Positions 1-9,802 of a stretch of 45,174 nt of DNA are shown in pieces. The notes beneath the pieces were generated by a model. The model was not told the DNA's origin, did no database searches, and saw nothing but the letters and a program-made list of their open reading frames with translations. How positions within the stretch are numbered: the stretch's first letter is position 1; each line of letters opens with the position of its first letter. This stretch comes from Pantoea brenneri (GTDB lineage: Bacteria; Pseudomonadota; Gammaproteobacteria; Enterobacterales; Enterobacteriaceae). The position numbers and the translations under genes were made by a program. The stretch covers positions 1 through 45,174 of the forward strand of contig MIEI01000037.1 in NCBI GenBank assembly GCA_002095305.1, in the 5' to 3' direction.

Positions 1-60
<60 letters not shown>

Positions 61-352
61 GAGCCTACGCCGTGCGCAAAAACGCGAAACCCGCCACCCC
101 TGGCGGGCTCAGCGCGGACGGTTACGCACCTCATTCCTGAGGTGCGCCCGTCGCCGGGCCAACGCTCTGCGTTGTTCAAAAACGCTCCCGGCGTTTTTGT
201 CCCTGGTCCGCTATGCTTTGCTACTGGCGTATGTTCCCATCGCTTTATGTTTGTCAGCTATCTTTGGCTAACACTATTGGGGGCCTGCTCCCATCAATCG
301 CCTGAACTCGTCAGCAGACGGAAGCCAAACCCATCGATCACCTGACGCCAGG
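61..352. other. Intergenic region with four short hairpins
   Basis: No convincing gene is visible here. Perfect inverted repeats lie at 90-107 (CCCGCCA/TGGCGGG), 125-146 (CGCACCTCA/TGAGGTGCG), 161-173 (AACGC/GCGTT) and 178-198 (AAAAACGC/GCGTTTTT). Two near-identical 16-mers, CCCATCAATCGCCTGA (291-306) and CCCATCGATCACCTGA (330-345), form a direct repeat just downstream of opgC. The hairpins could be terminators for flanking minus-strand transcription or a REP-like element. The 67-codon open frame at 142-345 crosses these structures and looks like nothing known. Confidence 0.6.
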
Positions 353-1477
353 TTATTTGCGCTCAAACTTACCGGAAAACAGGAAGCGCAGCAGCGGTAT
401 CCGCAGATGAATCTCATACAGCAGGAAGGCGATTCCGAACACCATCAGCAGGCCCAGGAAGAAGCCCAGCGTGTTGTTTTCGATGCGCGGGGTCACGTAG
501 ATGCCGTACAGCAGGGTCAGCGGATGGTGCACCAGATAGATGAACAACGACGCATTGACCAGGTACATGATACGCGGCGAATGTGCATTCAGCAGCTTGT
601 GGCCAAAGCAGAAGCAGACGCTCAGCATGCACAATCCCATCAGCGTTGAAATCAGTGCATCCAGCTCATACAGCCAGCCTTCGCCGCTGCTCAGTCGCTG
701 ATTAGCGCAGTAGGCGATAAACATCACCACCGCGCCGACCCACATCAGCGGATTGAAACGGACAAACAACTGCTTCAGCGGCGGATGTTTCCACGCCAGC
801 GCGCCCAGCATAAAGAATGGCAGGTAGAAGAGGGTTTGCATCACGATAATGCTGAACAGGCCATCCATCAGCCAGGCTGGCTGGAACAGAAAGATCAGGC
901 GGCGGAACAGACACCACAGCAACGCCCAGGCCGTTACGCCGGCAGCCAGCGAACCCCAGCCGACCCGGCTGTAATCAATGCTGCGGTGCTGATCGCGCAA
1001 CCAGCGGAACGTCACCATCCCCAGCGTGGTCAGCATCACCAGCACCACCAGAAACCACAGGTGCGAGATCAGCTCCCACATCAGGTTATTAAATTTTTCA
1101 TACCGGCTGAAGCGCGGCCAGTCGGCCAGCTTGCTGGTCCAGTTTTTCAGCATAAAAAACTGCGGCAGGGTAATCAGCGGAATAGCGGTCAGTAACGGGA
1201 TGCCAACCCGCTCCAGCCGCACCTTCAGAAAGCGTCGCGGCTGGTAGCGCAGATAGAGCATGTAGGAGAAATAGCCCGAGATGACGAAAAACACCTGCAT
1301 ACGAAACGCATGAATAAAATCATTGAACAGCGTCAGCCACAGCGAGGCTTCCTGGCTGTTGACTGCCCATTTCTGCGTCGAGTAGATCAGGGAGACGTGA
1401 AACGGCACCCCCAGTAACATCAGATACGCCCGGATTGAGTCGAGGAAGTATTCACGTTCAGGTTTTGCTGTACTCAT
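353..1477 (-). CDS. opgC: Glucans biosynthesis protein C (OpgC/MdoC), membrane succinyltransferase
   Basis: OpgC belongs to the acyltransferase-3 family of multi-pass inner-membrane proteins and adds succinyl groups to osmoregulated periplasmic glucans. The 374-residue product starts with the family's N-terminus ([18 protein letters not shown]) and has about ten hydrophobic segments. Conserved stretches include [26 protein letters not shown] and [15 protein letters not shown]. An upstream in-frame Met at 1561 would add 28 residues. I chose the ATG at 1477 because homologous sequence begins there and GGAA lies just before it. The gene is divergent from opgGH, as in E. coli, across a 238-bp promoter region. 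Its C-terminus (after FLFSGK) is shorter than in E. coli. The identification is firm; the start is likely. Confidence 0.93.
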   Translation of the reverse strand: MSTAKPEREYFLDSIRAYLMLLGVPFHVSLIYSTQKWAVNSQEASLWLTLFNDFIHAFRMQVFFVISGYFSYMLYLRYQPRRFLKVRLERVGIPLLTAIPLITLPQFFMLKNWTSKLADWPRFSRYEKFNNLMWELISHLWFLVVLVMLTTLGMVTFRWLRDQHRSIDYSRVGWGSLAAGVTAWALLWCLFRRLIFLFQPAWLMDGLFSIIVMQTLFYLPFFMLGALAWKHPPLKQLFVRFNPLMWVGAVVMFIAYCANQRLSSGEGWLYELDALISTLMGLCMLSVCFCFGHKLLNAHSPRIMYLVNASLFIYLVHHPLTLLYGIYVTPRIENNTLGFFLGLLMVFGIAFLLYEIHLRIPLLRFLFSGKFERK

Positions 1478-1715
1478 AAAGTTCCAGTTCGTTAGTACGT
1501 TTGACCGGTTTCGCCCTGAAACCGGATTATGCTCGGGCGGAATTCTACCTGCGATAAACAAGGTATACTATCAGTGGAATCCGTAGTGTTTAATTGTCCT
1601 AAAAGCGGCTCTTTGCCTGACGAAATGCGGGAACAAAGTTGCGCATAAGCTGTCGGAAAACCGAATAATCCTTTAAGATAAGCGGGTTTGATTTAAGCAC
1701 ACGAAAGGGGGGGAT

Positions 1716-3281
1716 GTGCTGACTAAAGAAAAAAATAAAGCCGGACTGATGAAGGTACGCTGGATTGGTACTGCGGTTCTGCTGGCGTTATACGCCAATA
1801 ACAGTTGGGCGTTTAACATCGATGATGTTGCCAGACAAGCCAAAGCGTTGGCAGGGAAAAGCTTCGAAGCGCCAAAAAGCAATTTACCCTCTCAATTTCG
1901 TGAAATGAAATTTGCTGATTACCAGCAGATCCAGTTTAACCACGATAAAGCGTATTGGGGCAAGCTGCGCACGCCGTTCAAGCTGGAATTTTACCATCAG
2001 GGGATGTATTTCGACACCCCGGTGCAAATCAATGAAGTGACCGCTAACGCGGTGCGTGAGATCAAATATAACCCCGACTATTTTAATTTCGGCAATGTAA
2101 AACATGATGCCGACGCGGTGAAAAACCTCGGATTTGCCGGTTTCAAAGTGCTCTACCCGTTAAACAGCAAGGGTAAAGACGATGAGATCGCCAGCTTCCT
2201 CGGTGCCAGCTATTTCCGGGTGATCGGTGCCGGCCAGGTGTATGGTCTGTCAGCCCGTGGCCTGGCGATTGATACTGCGCTACCGTCCGGTGAAGAGTTC
2301 CCGCGTTTCAAAGAGTTCTGGATTGAGCGTCCGAAGCCGCAGGATAAACAGCTGGTGATCTATGCACTGCTCGATTCGCCGCGTGCGGCGGGTGCCTATC
2401 GCTTTGTGCTGCGTCCGGGCCAGGCGTCGACCGTTGATGTGCAGTCAAAAGTCTACCTGCGTGACAACGTTGGTAAGCTGGGCGTTGCGCCGCTGACCAG
2501 TATGTTCCTGTTTGGTCAGAACCAGCCGTCTACCGTGAACAACTTCCGTCCGGCATTACATGACTCAGACGGTCTGTCGATTCACAGCGGCAACGGTGAA
2601 TGGATCTGGCGTCCGCTGAACAATCCGCGTCATCTGGCGGTCAGCACCTACACCATCGAGAGTCCAAAAGGTTTTGGTCTGCTGCAGCGCGGGCGTGACT
2701 TCAACAACTATCAGGATCTCGACGACCGCTACGATCTGCGCCCAAGCGGCTGGGTTGAGCCATTAGGCGACTGGGGTAAAGGCCGGGTAGAACTGGTTGA
2801 GATCCCAACGGCTGATGAGACCAACGACAACATCGTTGCGTTCTGGACCCCGGAGACGCTGCCGGAGCCGGGCAAAGAGATGAACTTCAAATATCGCCTG
2901 CACTTCTCACGTGATGAAAATCAACTGCACTCTGACGACACGGCATGGGTGAAAAACACCCTGCGTTCTGCAGGTGACGTGAAGCAGTCTAATCTGGTGC
3001 GTCAGCCAGATGGCACCGTGGCTTTCACCATCGACTTCGTGGGTAAAGACATGAGCAAGATGGCGGAGAACAGTCAGGTGGCACCGCAGGTCAGCGTGGG
3101 TAAAAACGCGGACGTGGTTGAGCAGAGCGTACGTTATAACCCGGTCACTAAAGGCTGGCGTCTGGTGTTGCGTCTGCGTGTGAAAGACAACAAGCAGCCC
3201 ACCGAAATGCGTGCGGCGCTGGTTAGCGGCGACAAGACATTGACGGAAACCTGGAGCTATCAGTTACCTGCCAATGAATAA
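1716..3281 (+). CDS. opgG: Glucans biosynthesis protein G (OpgG/MdoG), periplasmic
   Basis: OpgG is a periplasmic protein needed to build the branched beta-glucan backbone of osmoregulated periplasmic glucans. The product aligns end to end with E. coli OpgG (511 aa), from [13 protein letters not shown] to the terminal [11 protein letters not shown] Sec signal peptide ends at NNSWA before FNIDD. The start given is a GTG preceded by an AAAGGGGGGG Shine-Dalgarno run, yielding 521 aa. An ATG at 1749 gives the E. coli-like MKVRWIG start and a more typical signal peptide but has a poor ribosome site, so the start is uncertain. The 3' end overlaps opgH by 8 bp, implying translational coupling. Confidence 0.95.
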   Translation: MLTKEKNKAGLMKVRWIGTAVLLALYANNSWAFNIDDVARQAKALAGKSFEAPKSNLPSQFREMKFADYQQIQFNHDKAYWGKLRTPFKLEFYHQGMYFDTPVQINEVTANAVREIKYNPDYFNFGNVKHDADAVKNLGFAGFKVLYPLNSKGKDDEIASFLGASYFRVIGAGQVYGLSARGLAIDTALPSGEEFPRFKEFWIERPKPQDKQLVIYALLDSPRAAGAYRFVLRPGQASTVDVQSKVYLRDNVGKLGVAPLTSMFLFGQNQPSTVNNFRPALHDSDGLSIHSGNGEWIWRPLNNPRHLAVSTYTIESPKGFGLLQRGRDFNNYQDLDDRYDLRPSGWVEPLGDWGKGRVELVEIPTADETNDNIVAFWTPETLPEPGKEMNFKYRLHFSRDENQLHSDDTAWVKNTLRSAGDVKQSNLVRQPDGTVAFTIDFVGKDMSKMAENSQVAPQVSVGKNADVVEQSVRYNPVTKGWRLVLRLRVKDNKQPTEMRAALVSGDKTLTETWSYQLPANE

Positions 3282-5826
3282 ATCGACTTTTACACCTCAA
3301 CGTTACGTGGAATCCCTGCCGCTGGATGCGGCGGGGAAGGCGCGCCTTAGCGCCTCGCTGCAGCATGCTGCAGCGTTTCACTTCATTCATGATGCGCTGG
3401 GCAAGGATGTGGCCGCCAGCGATCGTCCCGACGATGCACCGTTAAAATCGGTGTCATCGCGGGTCGAAATGGCCTGGCCCGACTCGCTCGCCAATGGTCA
3501 GCAGCTGGGTAAAGATGACCTGGATCGTACCACGCTGAAGGCGATGCCGAAGGTCAAACGCTCCCTGATGTTCCCGGAAGCCTGGCGGACCAACCCGGTC
3601 GCTCGCGCCTGGGACTCACTGCGTGGCCATAAATCGGTGCCGCGCTACGCTAACGCGGAAGAGCAGCGTGCCGAAGAAAAATGGCGTCATGTCGGATCGA
3701 TTCGCCGCTATATTCTGCTGATCCTCACCATCATGCAGACCGTGGTTGCCACCTGGTACATGAAGACCATTCTGCCGTATCAGGGCTGGACGCTGCTGGA
3801 TCCGATGGAGATGATCAATCAGAACTGGCAGCAGTCGGTGATGCAGATCCTGCCGTACGTGTTGCAGACCGGCATCCTGTTCCTGTTCGCCATTCTGTTC
3901 TGTTGGGTCTCGGCCGGTTTCTGGACCGCGCTGATGGGCTTCCTGCAGTTGCTGATTGGTCGTGACAAATACAGTATTTCCTACTCTACCGTGGGGGATG
4001 AGCCGCTTAACCCTGCGCACCGTACCGCGCTGATCATGCCAATCTGTAACGAAGATGTTGAGCGCGTTTACGCTGGCCTGCGTGCCACCTGGGAATCGGT
4101 GGTGCGGACCGGCAACGCTGAGCATTTCGACGTTTATATCCTCAGCGACAGTTACGACGCCGATATCGCCATCGCCGAACAGAAAGCCTGGATGGAGCTG
4201 GTGCGTGACGTCGGCGGTGCGGGCAAGATTTTCTATCGTCGTCGTCGTCGTCGTGTGAAGCGTAAAAGCGGCAACATCGATGACTTCTGCCGTCGCTGGG
4301 GCAGCAACTACAGCTACATGGTGGTGCTGGACGCCGACAGCGTCATGAGCGGTGAATGTCTGACCGGTCTGGTTCGCATGATGGAAGCCAACCCGAACGC
4401 CGGTATTATTCAGTCGTCGCCGAAAGCATCCGGTATGGACACGCTGTATGCGCGCTGTCAGCAGTTTGCCACCCGCGTTTACGGTCCGCTGTTTACCGCT
4501 GGCTTGCACTTCTGGCAGCTGGGGGAATCCCACTACTGGGGGCACAACGCGATAATCCGGGTGAAACCGTTTATCGAGCACTGTGCGCTGGCACCGTTAC
4601 CGGGTGAAGGCTCCTTTGCCGGATCGATTCTGTCGCACGACTTTGTTGAAGCTGCGCTGATGCGCCGTGCCGGCTGGGGCGTCTGGATTGCCTACGATCT
4701 GCCGGGCTCGTATGAAGAACTGCCACCGAACCTGCTGGATGAGCTGAAGCGTGACCGTCGCTGGTGCCACGGTAACCTGATGAACTTCCGACTGTTCCTG
4801 GTGAAAGGGATGCACCCGGTTCACCGTGCGGTGTTCCTGACCGGTGTGATGTCTTATCTGTCAGCACCGCTGTGGTTCATGTTCCTGGCGCTCTCTACCG
4901 CCTTGCAGGTGGTGCATACGCTGATGGAACCGACCTACTTCCTGCAACCGCGGCAGCTGTTCCCGGTGTGGCCGCAGTGGCGTCCTGAACTGGCGATAGC
5001 ATTGTTCTCCACCACGCTGATATTACTGTTCCTGCCGAAACTGCTGAGCGTGATATTAATCTGGTGCAAGGGGGCGAAATCCTACGGTGGCGCGATCCGT
5101 CTGTTCATCTCGCTGATGCTGGAAATGCTGTTCTCCGTGCTGCTGGCACCGGTGCGCATGCTGTTCCACACCGTGTTCGTGGTCAGCGCCTTCCTCGGCT
5201 GGGAAGTGGTATGGAATTCGCCACAGCGTGACGATGATGCCACGCCGTGGAGCGAGGCGTTTAAACGTCACGGTTCGCAGATGGCACTGGGACTGGTGTG
5301 GGCAATCGGTATGGGACTGTTGGATCTCAACTTCCTGTGGTGGTTGTCACCGATTGTCTTCTCGCTGATTCTGTCGCCGTTTGTGTCGGTGATGTCGAGC
5401 CGGGCAACCATCGGTATCAAGAGCAAGAAGGCCCGACTGTTCCTGATCCCGGAAGAGTATGAGCCGCCAAAAGAGCTGGTGGATACCGATCACTACCTGC
5501 AGCTTAACCGTGAGCGGGCGCTGGAAAATGGCTTTATGCACGCGCTGTTCCATCCGGCGTTTAACGCGCTGGCGACGGCACTGGCGACGTCACGTCATAA
5601 GCAGAGTCAGTTGCTCGACTATGCCCGCGATCGCCGCGTCGATCAGGCGCTGAGCGATTCGCCAGAAAAACTGAATCGTGAACAGCGCTTACAGCTGATC
5701 AGCGATCCGGTGGTGCTGGCACGTGTGCATACCCGGCTGTGGGAGAACGCTGAGAAGTATCATCAGTGGGTGGAGAGTTATCAAAAACTCACCCTCAACC
5801 CCAATGCGCTGGTCAAAAACGCGTAA
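3274..5826 (+). CDS. opgH: Glucans biosynthesis glucosyltransferase H (OpgH/MdoH)
   Basis: OpgH is the inner-membrane family-2 glycosyltransferase that polymerises UDP-glucose into the linear beta-1,2 glucan backbone and exports it. In enterics it also restrains FtsZ at high nutrient status. The 850-residue product matches the E. coli length (847). Two hydrophobic segments lie near residues 140-240, followed by a cytosolic GT2 domain with [14 protein letters not shown], the DADSVMSG metal-binding motif and the RRWCHGN acceptor motif. Further membrane segments follow between about 510 and 700. The Arg-rich stretch [13 protein letters not shown], encoded by six consecutive CGT codons, is also present in E. 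coli. The gene overlaps opgG and is followed by a strong terminator. Confidence 0.96.
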   Translation: MNKSTFTPQRYVESLPLDAAGKARLSASLQHAAAFHFIHDALGKDVAASDRPDDAPLKSVSSRVEMAWPDSLANGQQLGKDDLDRTTLKAMPKVKRSLMFPEAWRTNPVARAWDSLRGHKSVPRYANAEEQRAEEKWRHVGSIRRYILLILTIMQTVVATWYMKTILPYQGWTLLDPMEMINQNWQQSVMQILPYVLQTGILFLFAILFCWVSAGFWTALMGFLQLLIGRDKYSISYSTVGDEPLNPAHRTALIMPICNEDVERVYAGLRATWESVVRTGNAEHFDVYILSDSYDADIAIAEQKAWMELVRDVGGAGKIFYRRRRRRVKRKSGNIDDFCRRWGSNYSYMVVLDADSVMSGECLTGLVRMMEANPNAGIIQSSPKASGMDTLYARCQQFATRVYGPLFTAGLHFWQLGESHYWGHNAIIRVKPFIEHCALAPLPGEGSFAGSILSHDFVEAALMRRAGWGVWIAYDLPGSYEELPPNLLDELKRDRRWCHGNLMNFRLFLVKGMHPVHRAVFLTGVMSYLSAPLWFMFLALSTALQVVHTLMEPTYFLQPRQLFPVWPQWRPELAIALFSTTLILLFLPKLLSVILIWCKGAKSYGGAIRLFISLMLEMLFSVLLAPVRMLFHTVFVVSAFLGWEVVWNSPQRDDDATPWSEAFKRHGSQMALGLVWAIGMGLLDLNFLWWLSPIVFSLILSPFVSVMSSRATIGIKSKKARLFLIPEEYEPPKELVDTDHYLQLNRERALENGFMHALFHPAFNALATALATSRHKQSQLLDYARDRRVDQALSDSPEKLNREQRLQLISDPVVLARVHTRLWENAEKYHQWVESYQKLTLNPNALVKNA

Positions 5827-5830
5827 AATG

Positions 5831-5859
5831 AAAAAGCGGCAGCGATGCCGCTTTTTTTT
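5831..5859 (+). terminator. Rho-independent terminator after opgH
   Basis: Hairpin AAAAAGCGGCA - GCGA - TGCCGCTTTTT with a run of eight T, beginning 5 bp after the opgH stop. It closes the opgGH operon. Confidence 0.9.
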
Positions 5860-5972
5860 GCCGGTTATTTGCGGTCAGAGCAGCAGGGGAGATCTCTGTT
5901 GCGGCAGGCTAAATCGGGCCAACAGAGCGCGTAGCGCAGGATAACGATAATGGTTGTAAAGGGCGGGTATCA

Positions 5973-6215
5973 GTGGTGAAACGGTGTCTGAAAACAGGTG
6001 TGTTAGCGCTGGCGGTGATCTGTCTGAGCGGCTGCGGCAGTATTATCAGCCGTACCGTGCCCGGTCAGGGGCACGGTAATCAGTACTATCCGGGCGTACA
6101 GTGGGATGTGCGCGACGGCGCCTGGCGGGTATTGACTATCCTTGACCTGCCGCTGTCGCTGGTGGTGGACACCCTGCTGTTACCGGTCGACGCCAGCCAC
6201 GGTCCTTACGAATAA
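5973..6215 (+). CDS. yceK: YceK/YidQ-family small lipoprotein
   Basis: A small outer-envelope lipoprotein of the YceK (DUF1375) family, of unknown function. The 80-residue product has a signal peptide ending in the lipobox LSGC, with the acylated Cys at residue 21, followed by GSIISRTVPGQGHGNQYYPG and a hydrophobic C-terminal half typical of the family (LTILDLPLSLVVDTLLLPVD). Translation appears to start at GTG 5973, or at the adjacent GTG 5976, downstream of AAAGGGCGGG; the nearby ATG at 5950 is out of frame. The order opgH-yceK-msyB is as in E. coli. The last 10 bp overlap the convergent msyB gene. Confidence 0.88.
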   Translation: MVKRCLKTGVLALAVICLSGCGSIISRTVPGQGHGNQYYPGVQWDVRDGAWRVLTILDLPLSLVVDTLLLPVDASHGPYE

Positions 6216-6607
6216 CCGCGATCGGAGTCGCTGTTATCATCTTCCCACTCTTGCGCAGCGGCTTCACCTTCTTCGGTATCCAGCGGCGGCTCCAGCTGGA
6301 ACTCACCGTCGTCCCATTCGTGCAGGGTGTTTTCCGCTAACCACTCCTGACGCAGTTCCACCTCATCGAAGTCAGCATCGAAAATCGCCTGGGCCGCTTC
6401 ACCGCTGCGAATCGGCAGGCATTCACCCGCATCACCTTCGTCAGCCAGAAACTCCGCCTGCCACATAATATCACCGTCCTGCATGACATATTTTTGCAGG
6501 CCAAACTGGCTTACCGATGCATCGCCTTCCTCAAGTTCCGGGTGGTTAGCGAGAAACTCTTCACGTGCAGCATCAATCGCTTCCTCTAAGGTACTGTACA
6601 TGCTCAT
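6206..6607 (-). CDS. msyB: Acidic protein MsyB
   Basis: MsyB is a very acidic cytosolic protein first found as a multicopy suppressor of secretion defects; its molecular role is unclear. The 133-residue product matches E. coli MsyB (124 aa) from MSMYSTLEEAIDAAREEFLA through LHEWDDGEFQLEPPLDTEEG. A slightly longer Asp/Glu/Ser-rich tail (DDNSDSDRGYS) overlaps the end of yceK. The start has a strong AAGGAGAAG ribosome site about 5 bases upstream. The gene is convergent with yceK and shares 10 bp with it, with no terminator between them. Confidence 0.93.
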   Translation of the reverse strand: MSMYSTLEEAIDAAREEFLANHPELEEGDASVSQFGLQKYVMQDGDIMWQAEFLADEGDAGECLPIRSGEAAQAIFDADFDEVELRQEWLAENTLHEWDDGEFQLEPPLDTEEGEAAAQEWEDDNSDSDRGYS

Positions 6608-6723
6608 CGCTCTTCTCCTTGCCTGGTTGATTTGATTTCAGTGAAGAATAGACGAAATCTGGCGGAGGGAAAGGGCGGGGCAGTTTGATTGGCGGGAAAT
6701 AACGCACTTCCCGCCATTCACGG

Positions 6724-6990
6724 TCAGACTCCTTTTTGCGGGAAGTGCAGGACCGGGCGCACCGATTCATGAATTACCGGTGCGGAGTAGCGAATACAGC
6801 ATTTTATACAGGGCTTAACTTTTTTGAAGTTAATGCGGGCGATCGATAATGCCTGACTCAGATTATATAAGGTGCCGATAAATATTATGTCTTCTTTATC
6901 CGGCATCCGGCGGCATCCTTTCCGGTGAAGCGCATGATAATTGTCCTGATCGGTGCTGATTGTCACATAATAGTAGAGACCGTTATTCAT
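6724..6990 (-). CDS. Small Cys-rich hypothetical protein (islet gene)
   Basis: I do not recognise a named gene. The 88-residue product starts MNNGLYYYVTIS and contains His22, Cys26, Cys61, Cys64 and Cys65 as an HRKGC ... CIKCC arrangement. Between them lies a helix-like segment, IFIGTLYNLSQALSIARINF. This pattern (HxxxC, then a Leu-Gly/Ala helix, then CxxCC) resembles small orphan proteins found on mobile DNA in other bacteria and suggests a metal or structural Cys site; that link is from memory and unproven. I chose ATG 6990 because AGGAC lies 8 bases upstream; Met codons at 7026 and 7059 have weaker sites. The gene and its upstream DNA are AT-richer than their neighbours and lie where E. 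coli carries mdtG. Confidence 0.6.
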   Translation of the reverse strand: MNNGLYYYVTISTDQDNYHALHRKGCRRMPDKEDIIFIGTLYNLSQALSIARINFKKVKPCIKCCIRYSAPVIHESVRPVLHFPQKGV

Positions 6991-7489
6991 ATTATAAGTC
7001 CTGCTAAGAAGGTTGCTGTGTGTCATCTTTTTATGTTTTTTGTCTTCGCAGTTAAGCATCTAACTGTCACAGCTGAAATTACCGACAAGCACCCATAACT
7101 TCAAATGCAATAACGGTCTATCAGGACGTTAAAATTTTGTAAAAAGGAATATGACCTGCCATGTAGCTACAATTGCTTGTAAATTAAGTTAATTTTACTG
7201 GATTAATAAGCAGAGGGAAATGATTAAGCCTGGCTAAATAGGAATTGGCCTGGCTTTCAAATAAATTAGCACCGCCAGTGAATATAATAAAATAATGGGA
7301 AATTAATTTATCCGGCCGCTAAAAGGGCGTCAGCGCAGATAATGTCCGGTGGATTGGTTAAGGATGCTAATTATATCGCACGGTTATCAGTAAACTCTGG
7401 CGCGCCGTTGATTAATCACTGGACCGGTAATCGGACCGGCGCGGGCTGGCGGGAGGAATGGATTGTTTTAGCAGGGGAGGAAAACAGCG
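6991..7489. other. AT-rich gene-poor stretch
   Basis: About 500 bases of visibly AT-rich DNA lie between the small Cys-rich gene and the lpxL terminator. It must hold the promoter of the Cys-rich gene, but no -35/-10 pair stands out. A 13-codon frame at about 7151 (MTCHVATIACKLS) follows AAAAAGGAAT and is too short to call. A 65-codon plus-strand frame at 7342-7539 lacks a ribosome site and runs through the lpxL terminator. I see no tRNA, repeat or IS remnant. Confidence 0.5.
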
Positions 7490-7528
7490 AAAAAAGCGCT
7501 AAACGGCATCACTGCCACCGTTTAGCGC
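7490..7528 (-). terminator. Rho-independent terminator after lpxL
   Basis: On the minus strand GCGCTAAACGG and CCGTTTAGCGC form a perfect 11-bp stem around an 11-base loop, followed by TTTTTT (7495-7490). It lies 8 bp past the lpxL stop. Confidence 0.88.
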
Positions 7529-7535
7529 CGGTAAC

Positions 7536-8459
7536 TTAATAGCGTGAAGGTTCCCCTTCCGGGCGGGTCTTAAAGCGGCGGTGCAGCCACATATACTGTT
7601 CGGGTGCCAGTAAGACGCCTTCCTCGACCACTTTATTCATCCGGGCAGCGGTCTCTTCCTCACTTGCCAGGGTAAAGCTGTCGCTAATATCAGGCAGAAT
7701 CATCAGTTCATAACCACGGCCTTCTGGCAGACGGCGCGGTACAAACGGAATCACTGCCGGTTTACCCATGCGGATCAACAGATGGGTGCCGACCGTGGTA
7801 GCTGCCTTGTCGACGCCAAAAAACGGCACAAACACGCTGCTGCGCGGACCGTAATCGTGGTCAGGCGCGTACCAGATGATATCGCCACGCTTCAGGGCGC
7901 GAATCATCCCTTTGAGATCTTTACGATCGAGCATGCTTTTGTTGGAACGCATCCGGCCATGCACCTGCAGCCAGTCAATCAGCTTATTGTCGTTCGGCCG
8001 ATAGACGCCGATGCCCGGGTTATGGATACCAAACATACGGGCGCCAATCTCCAGCGTCAGAAAGTGCATACCAATCAACAGCACGCCGCGCTGAGTGTCG
8101 CGCGCCTGCTGAATGTGCTCTAAGCCAGAAGGTTTATGCCATTTGTTAATCCGCCAGTCGGGCCAGAACCATGCCATGCCGGTTTCAATCAAGCCCATGC
8201 CGACGGATTCGAAGTTGTGCTTAACCATCGCTTCACGATCGTTGGGCGGCATATCCGGAAAGCTTAATTCCAGATTACGGCGTGCGATGTTGACGCGTCG
8301 CTTCATAAAGCGCATGCCAATACGGCCAATATTACAGCCAAGCACATAAAGCAGGGGATAAGGAAGTAGCACCAAAAGATAAAGGAAGAACACGCCCAAC
8401 CAGGTTAACCAATAGCGGGGGTGAAGCAGTTCTCGTGAAAATTGAGGCAACTGGGTCAT
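7536..8459 (-). CDS. lpxL: Kdo(2)-lipid IV(A) lauroyltransferase LpxL
   Basis: LpxL (HtrB) transfers a secondary laurate from acyl-ACP to Kdo2-lipid IVA in late lipid A synthesis at the inner membrane. The 307-residue product matches E. coli LpxL (306 aa), starting [20 protein letters not shown] and ending [18 protein letters not shown]. One N-terminal membrane segment lies at about residues 17-40. The LPLAT-family H-x4-E catalytic motif is HFLTLE at about 132, followed by GVYRPNDN and YAPDHDYG. The open frame extends 36 codons upstream, but homology starts at ATG 8459. It is divergent from trhO, as in E. coli apart from the missing mdtG. Confidence 0.95.
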   Translation of the reverse strand: MTQLPQFSRELLHPRYWLTWLGVFFLYLLVLLPYPLLYVLGCNIGRIGMRFMKRRVNIARRNLELSFPDMPPNDREAMVKHNFESVGMGLIETGMAWFWPDWRINKWHKPSGLEHIQQARDTQRGVLLIGMHFLTLEIGARMFGIHNPGIGVYRPNDNKLIDWLQVHGRMRSNKSMLDRKDLKGMIRALKRGDIIWYAPDHDYGPRSSVFVPFFGVDKAATTVGTHLLIRMGKPAVIPFVPRRLPEGRGYELMILPDISDSFTLASEEETAARMNKVVEEGVLLAPEQYMWLHRRFKTRPEGEPSRY

Positions 8460-8713
8460 GTGAAATTGTTTTTTCCTGCGTCGCGCACCGTGCGGTGCTG
8501 ATATCTCGTTGATTTTCACTATTGTGCCAGTTTTTATCCTGCGCATAAATATTACTGTCGGCGGCAATTCACCCGGTAAGTATTATAAGCGAGCCGGCAG
8601 TGCGGGAAAAACAGCCAACCGGCGATCAATTTGGCCGGTGGTCTTTGCATCCCGTTGAAATCAGGTATCATGTGCGCGCTAAATTTCTTCTATTGATGAC
8701 AGGAACGAACACC

Positions 8714-9730
8714 ATGCCAGTGTTACATAACCTCGTTTCCAATAAAGAGCTGAAGGCGCGCATGCTGGCTGAAACCGAGCCGCGCACCACTGTCTCTTTT
8801 TATAAGTACTTCCAGATCGCCGATCCTAAAGCGTTTCGCGATGCGCTCTATCTTGGTCTGACCGCCCTGAAGGTGTTTGGCCGGGTTTACGTTGCGCATG
8901 AAGGGATTAACGCCCAGATCAGCGTTCCCGCCAGCCAGTATGAAAAGATGAAAGCCTATCTTTACGGCTTTGATCCGGCGCTGAATAATCTGCGAATGAA
9001 CGTTGCGCTGGACGACGACGGTAAATCCTTCTGGGTGCTGCGCCTGAAAGTCCGTGACCGGATTGTGGCAGACGGCATTGCTGACGGCACGTTCGATGCC
9101 AGCGATGTGGGGCAATACCTCAAAGCCGCAGAAGTGAACGCCATGCTGGACGATCCGGATGCAGTGTTCGTTGATATGCGTAACCATTACGAATATGAAG
9201 TCGGACGCTTTGATAACGCGCTGGAAGTGCCGGCCGACACCTTCCGCGACCAGCTGCCGATGGCGGTTGATATGCTGCAGGATAAGAAAGACAAAAAGAT
9301 CGTGATGTACTGCACCGGGGGAATTCGCTGTGAGAAAGCCAGCGCCTGGATGCGTCATAACGGTTTTGAAGATGTTTACCACGTTGAAGGTGGCATTATC
9401 GAGTATGCCCGCCGTGCTCGTGAGCAGGGGTTACCGGTCCGATTCAAAGGTAAAAACTTTGTCTTTGACGAGCGGATGGGCGAGCGGATTTCTGATGATG
9501 TGCTGTCGAACTGTCATCAGTGTGGTGAGCCGTGCGACACCCACGTCAACTGCGTCAACGATGGCTGCCATCTGCTGTTTATTCAGTGTAAAAGCTGCGC
9601 AGAGAAGTTTGAGAACTGCTGTAGCCCGCTGTGTCAGGAAGAGGCAAAACTGTCGCCGGAAGAGCAGCGTGCCGTCGCGCCGGGCGTGAAAACGGCAATA
9701 AGATCTTTAACAAGTCGCGTGGCCTGTTAA
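8714..9730 (+). CDS. trhO: tRNA uridine(34) hydroxylase TrhO (3' end frameshifted)
   Basis: TrhO (YceA) is a rhodanese-domain enzyme that forms 5-hydroxyuridine at tRNA position 34. The N-terminal part matches E. coli closely ([19 protein letters not shown]). The rhodanese loop with the active Cys reads [11 protein letters not shown] near residue 182, and a Cys-rich C-terminal segment ([14 protein letters not shown]) follows. As read, the last 20 codons after EEQR are out of frame and end at 9730 (338 aa). Shifting frame at about 9671 gives [17 protein letters not shown] and a stop at 9760-9762, a 349-residue protein versus 350 in E. coli. One missing C in GCC(C)GT would explain it. Start: ATG 8714 after ACAGGAACG. 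Confidence 0.92.
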   Translation: MPVLHNLVSNKELKARMLAETEPRTTVSFYKYFQIADPKAFRDALYLGLTALKVFGRVYVAHEGINAQISVPASQYEKMKAYLYGFDPALNNLRMNVALDDDGKSFWVLRLKVRDRIVADGIADGTFDASDVGQYLKAAEVNAMLDDPDAVFVDMRNHYEYEVGRFDNALEVPADTFRDQLPMAVDMLQDKKDKKIVMYCTGGIRCEKASAWMRHNGFEDVYHVEGGIIEYARRAREQGLPVRFKGKNFVFDERMGERISDDVLSNCHQCGEPCDTHVNCVNDGCHLLFIQCKSCAEKFENCCSPLCQEEAKLSPEEQRAVAPGVKTAIRSLTSRVAC

Positions 9731-9768
9731 ACATGACCATCCCGTCACCGGTTAAAAAATAAGTGATC

Positions 9769-9793
9769 CCGCCTGAAGCCCGGCTTCAGGCGG
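9769..9793. terminator. Hairpin terminator between trhO and yceI
   Basis: CCGCCTGAAGC and GCTTCAGGCGG form an 11-bp stem with a 3-base loop, followed on the plus strand only by TTTA. It lies between the convergent trhO and yceI genes, so it may serve either strand weakly. Confidence 0.65.
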
Positions 9794-9802
9794 TTTAGCC
9801 GT

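Noticed and set aside
142..345. 67-codon plus-strand frame downstream of opgC
   Set aside because: Crosses two hairpins and a direct repeat, has no ribosome site and resembles no known protein.
1714..1716. ATG at 1714 as the opgG start
   Set aside because: Out of frame; it runs into TGA after two codons.
4230..4266. Six CGT codons in a row in opgH as a possible expansion
   Set aside because: E. coli OpgH has the same [12 protein letters not shown] stretch, so it is a conserved basic segment.
3616..4581. 321-codon antisense frame in opgH
   Set aside because: Mirror of a GC-rich, strongly conserved coding region; the product is His/Gln-rich with no domain.
7342..7539. 65-codon plus-strand frame before lpxL
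   Set aside because: No ribosome site, and it runs through the lpxL terminator hairpin into the lpxL stop.
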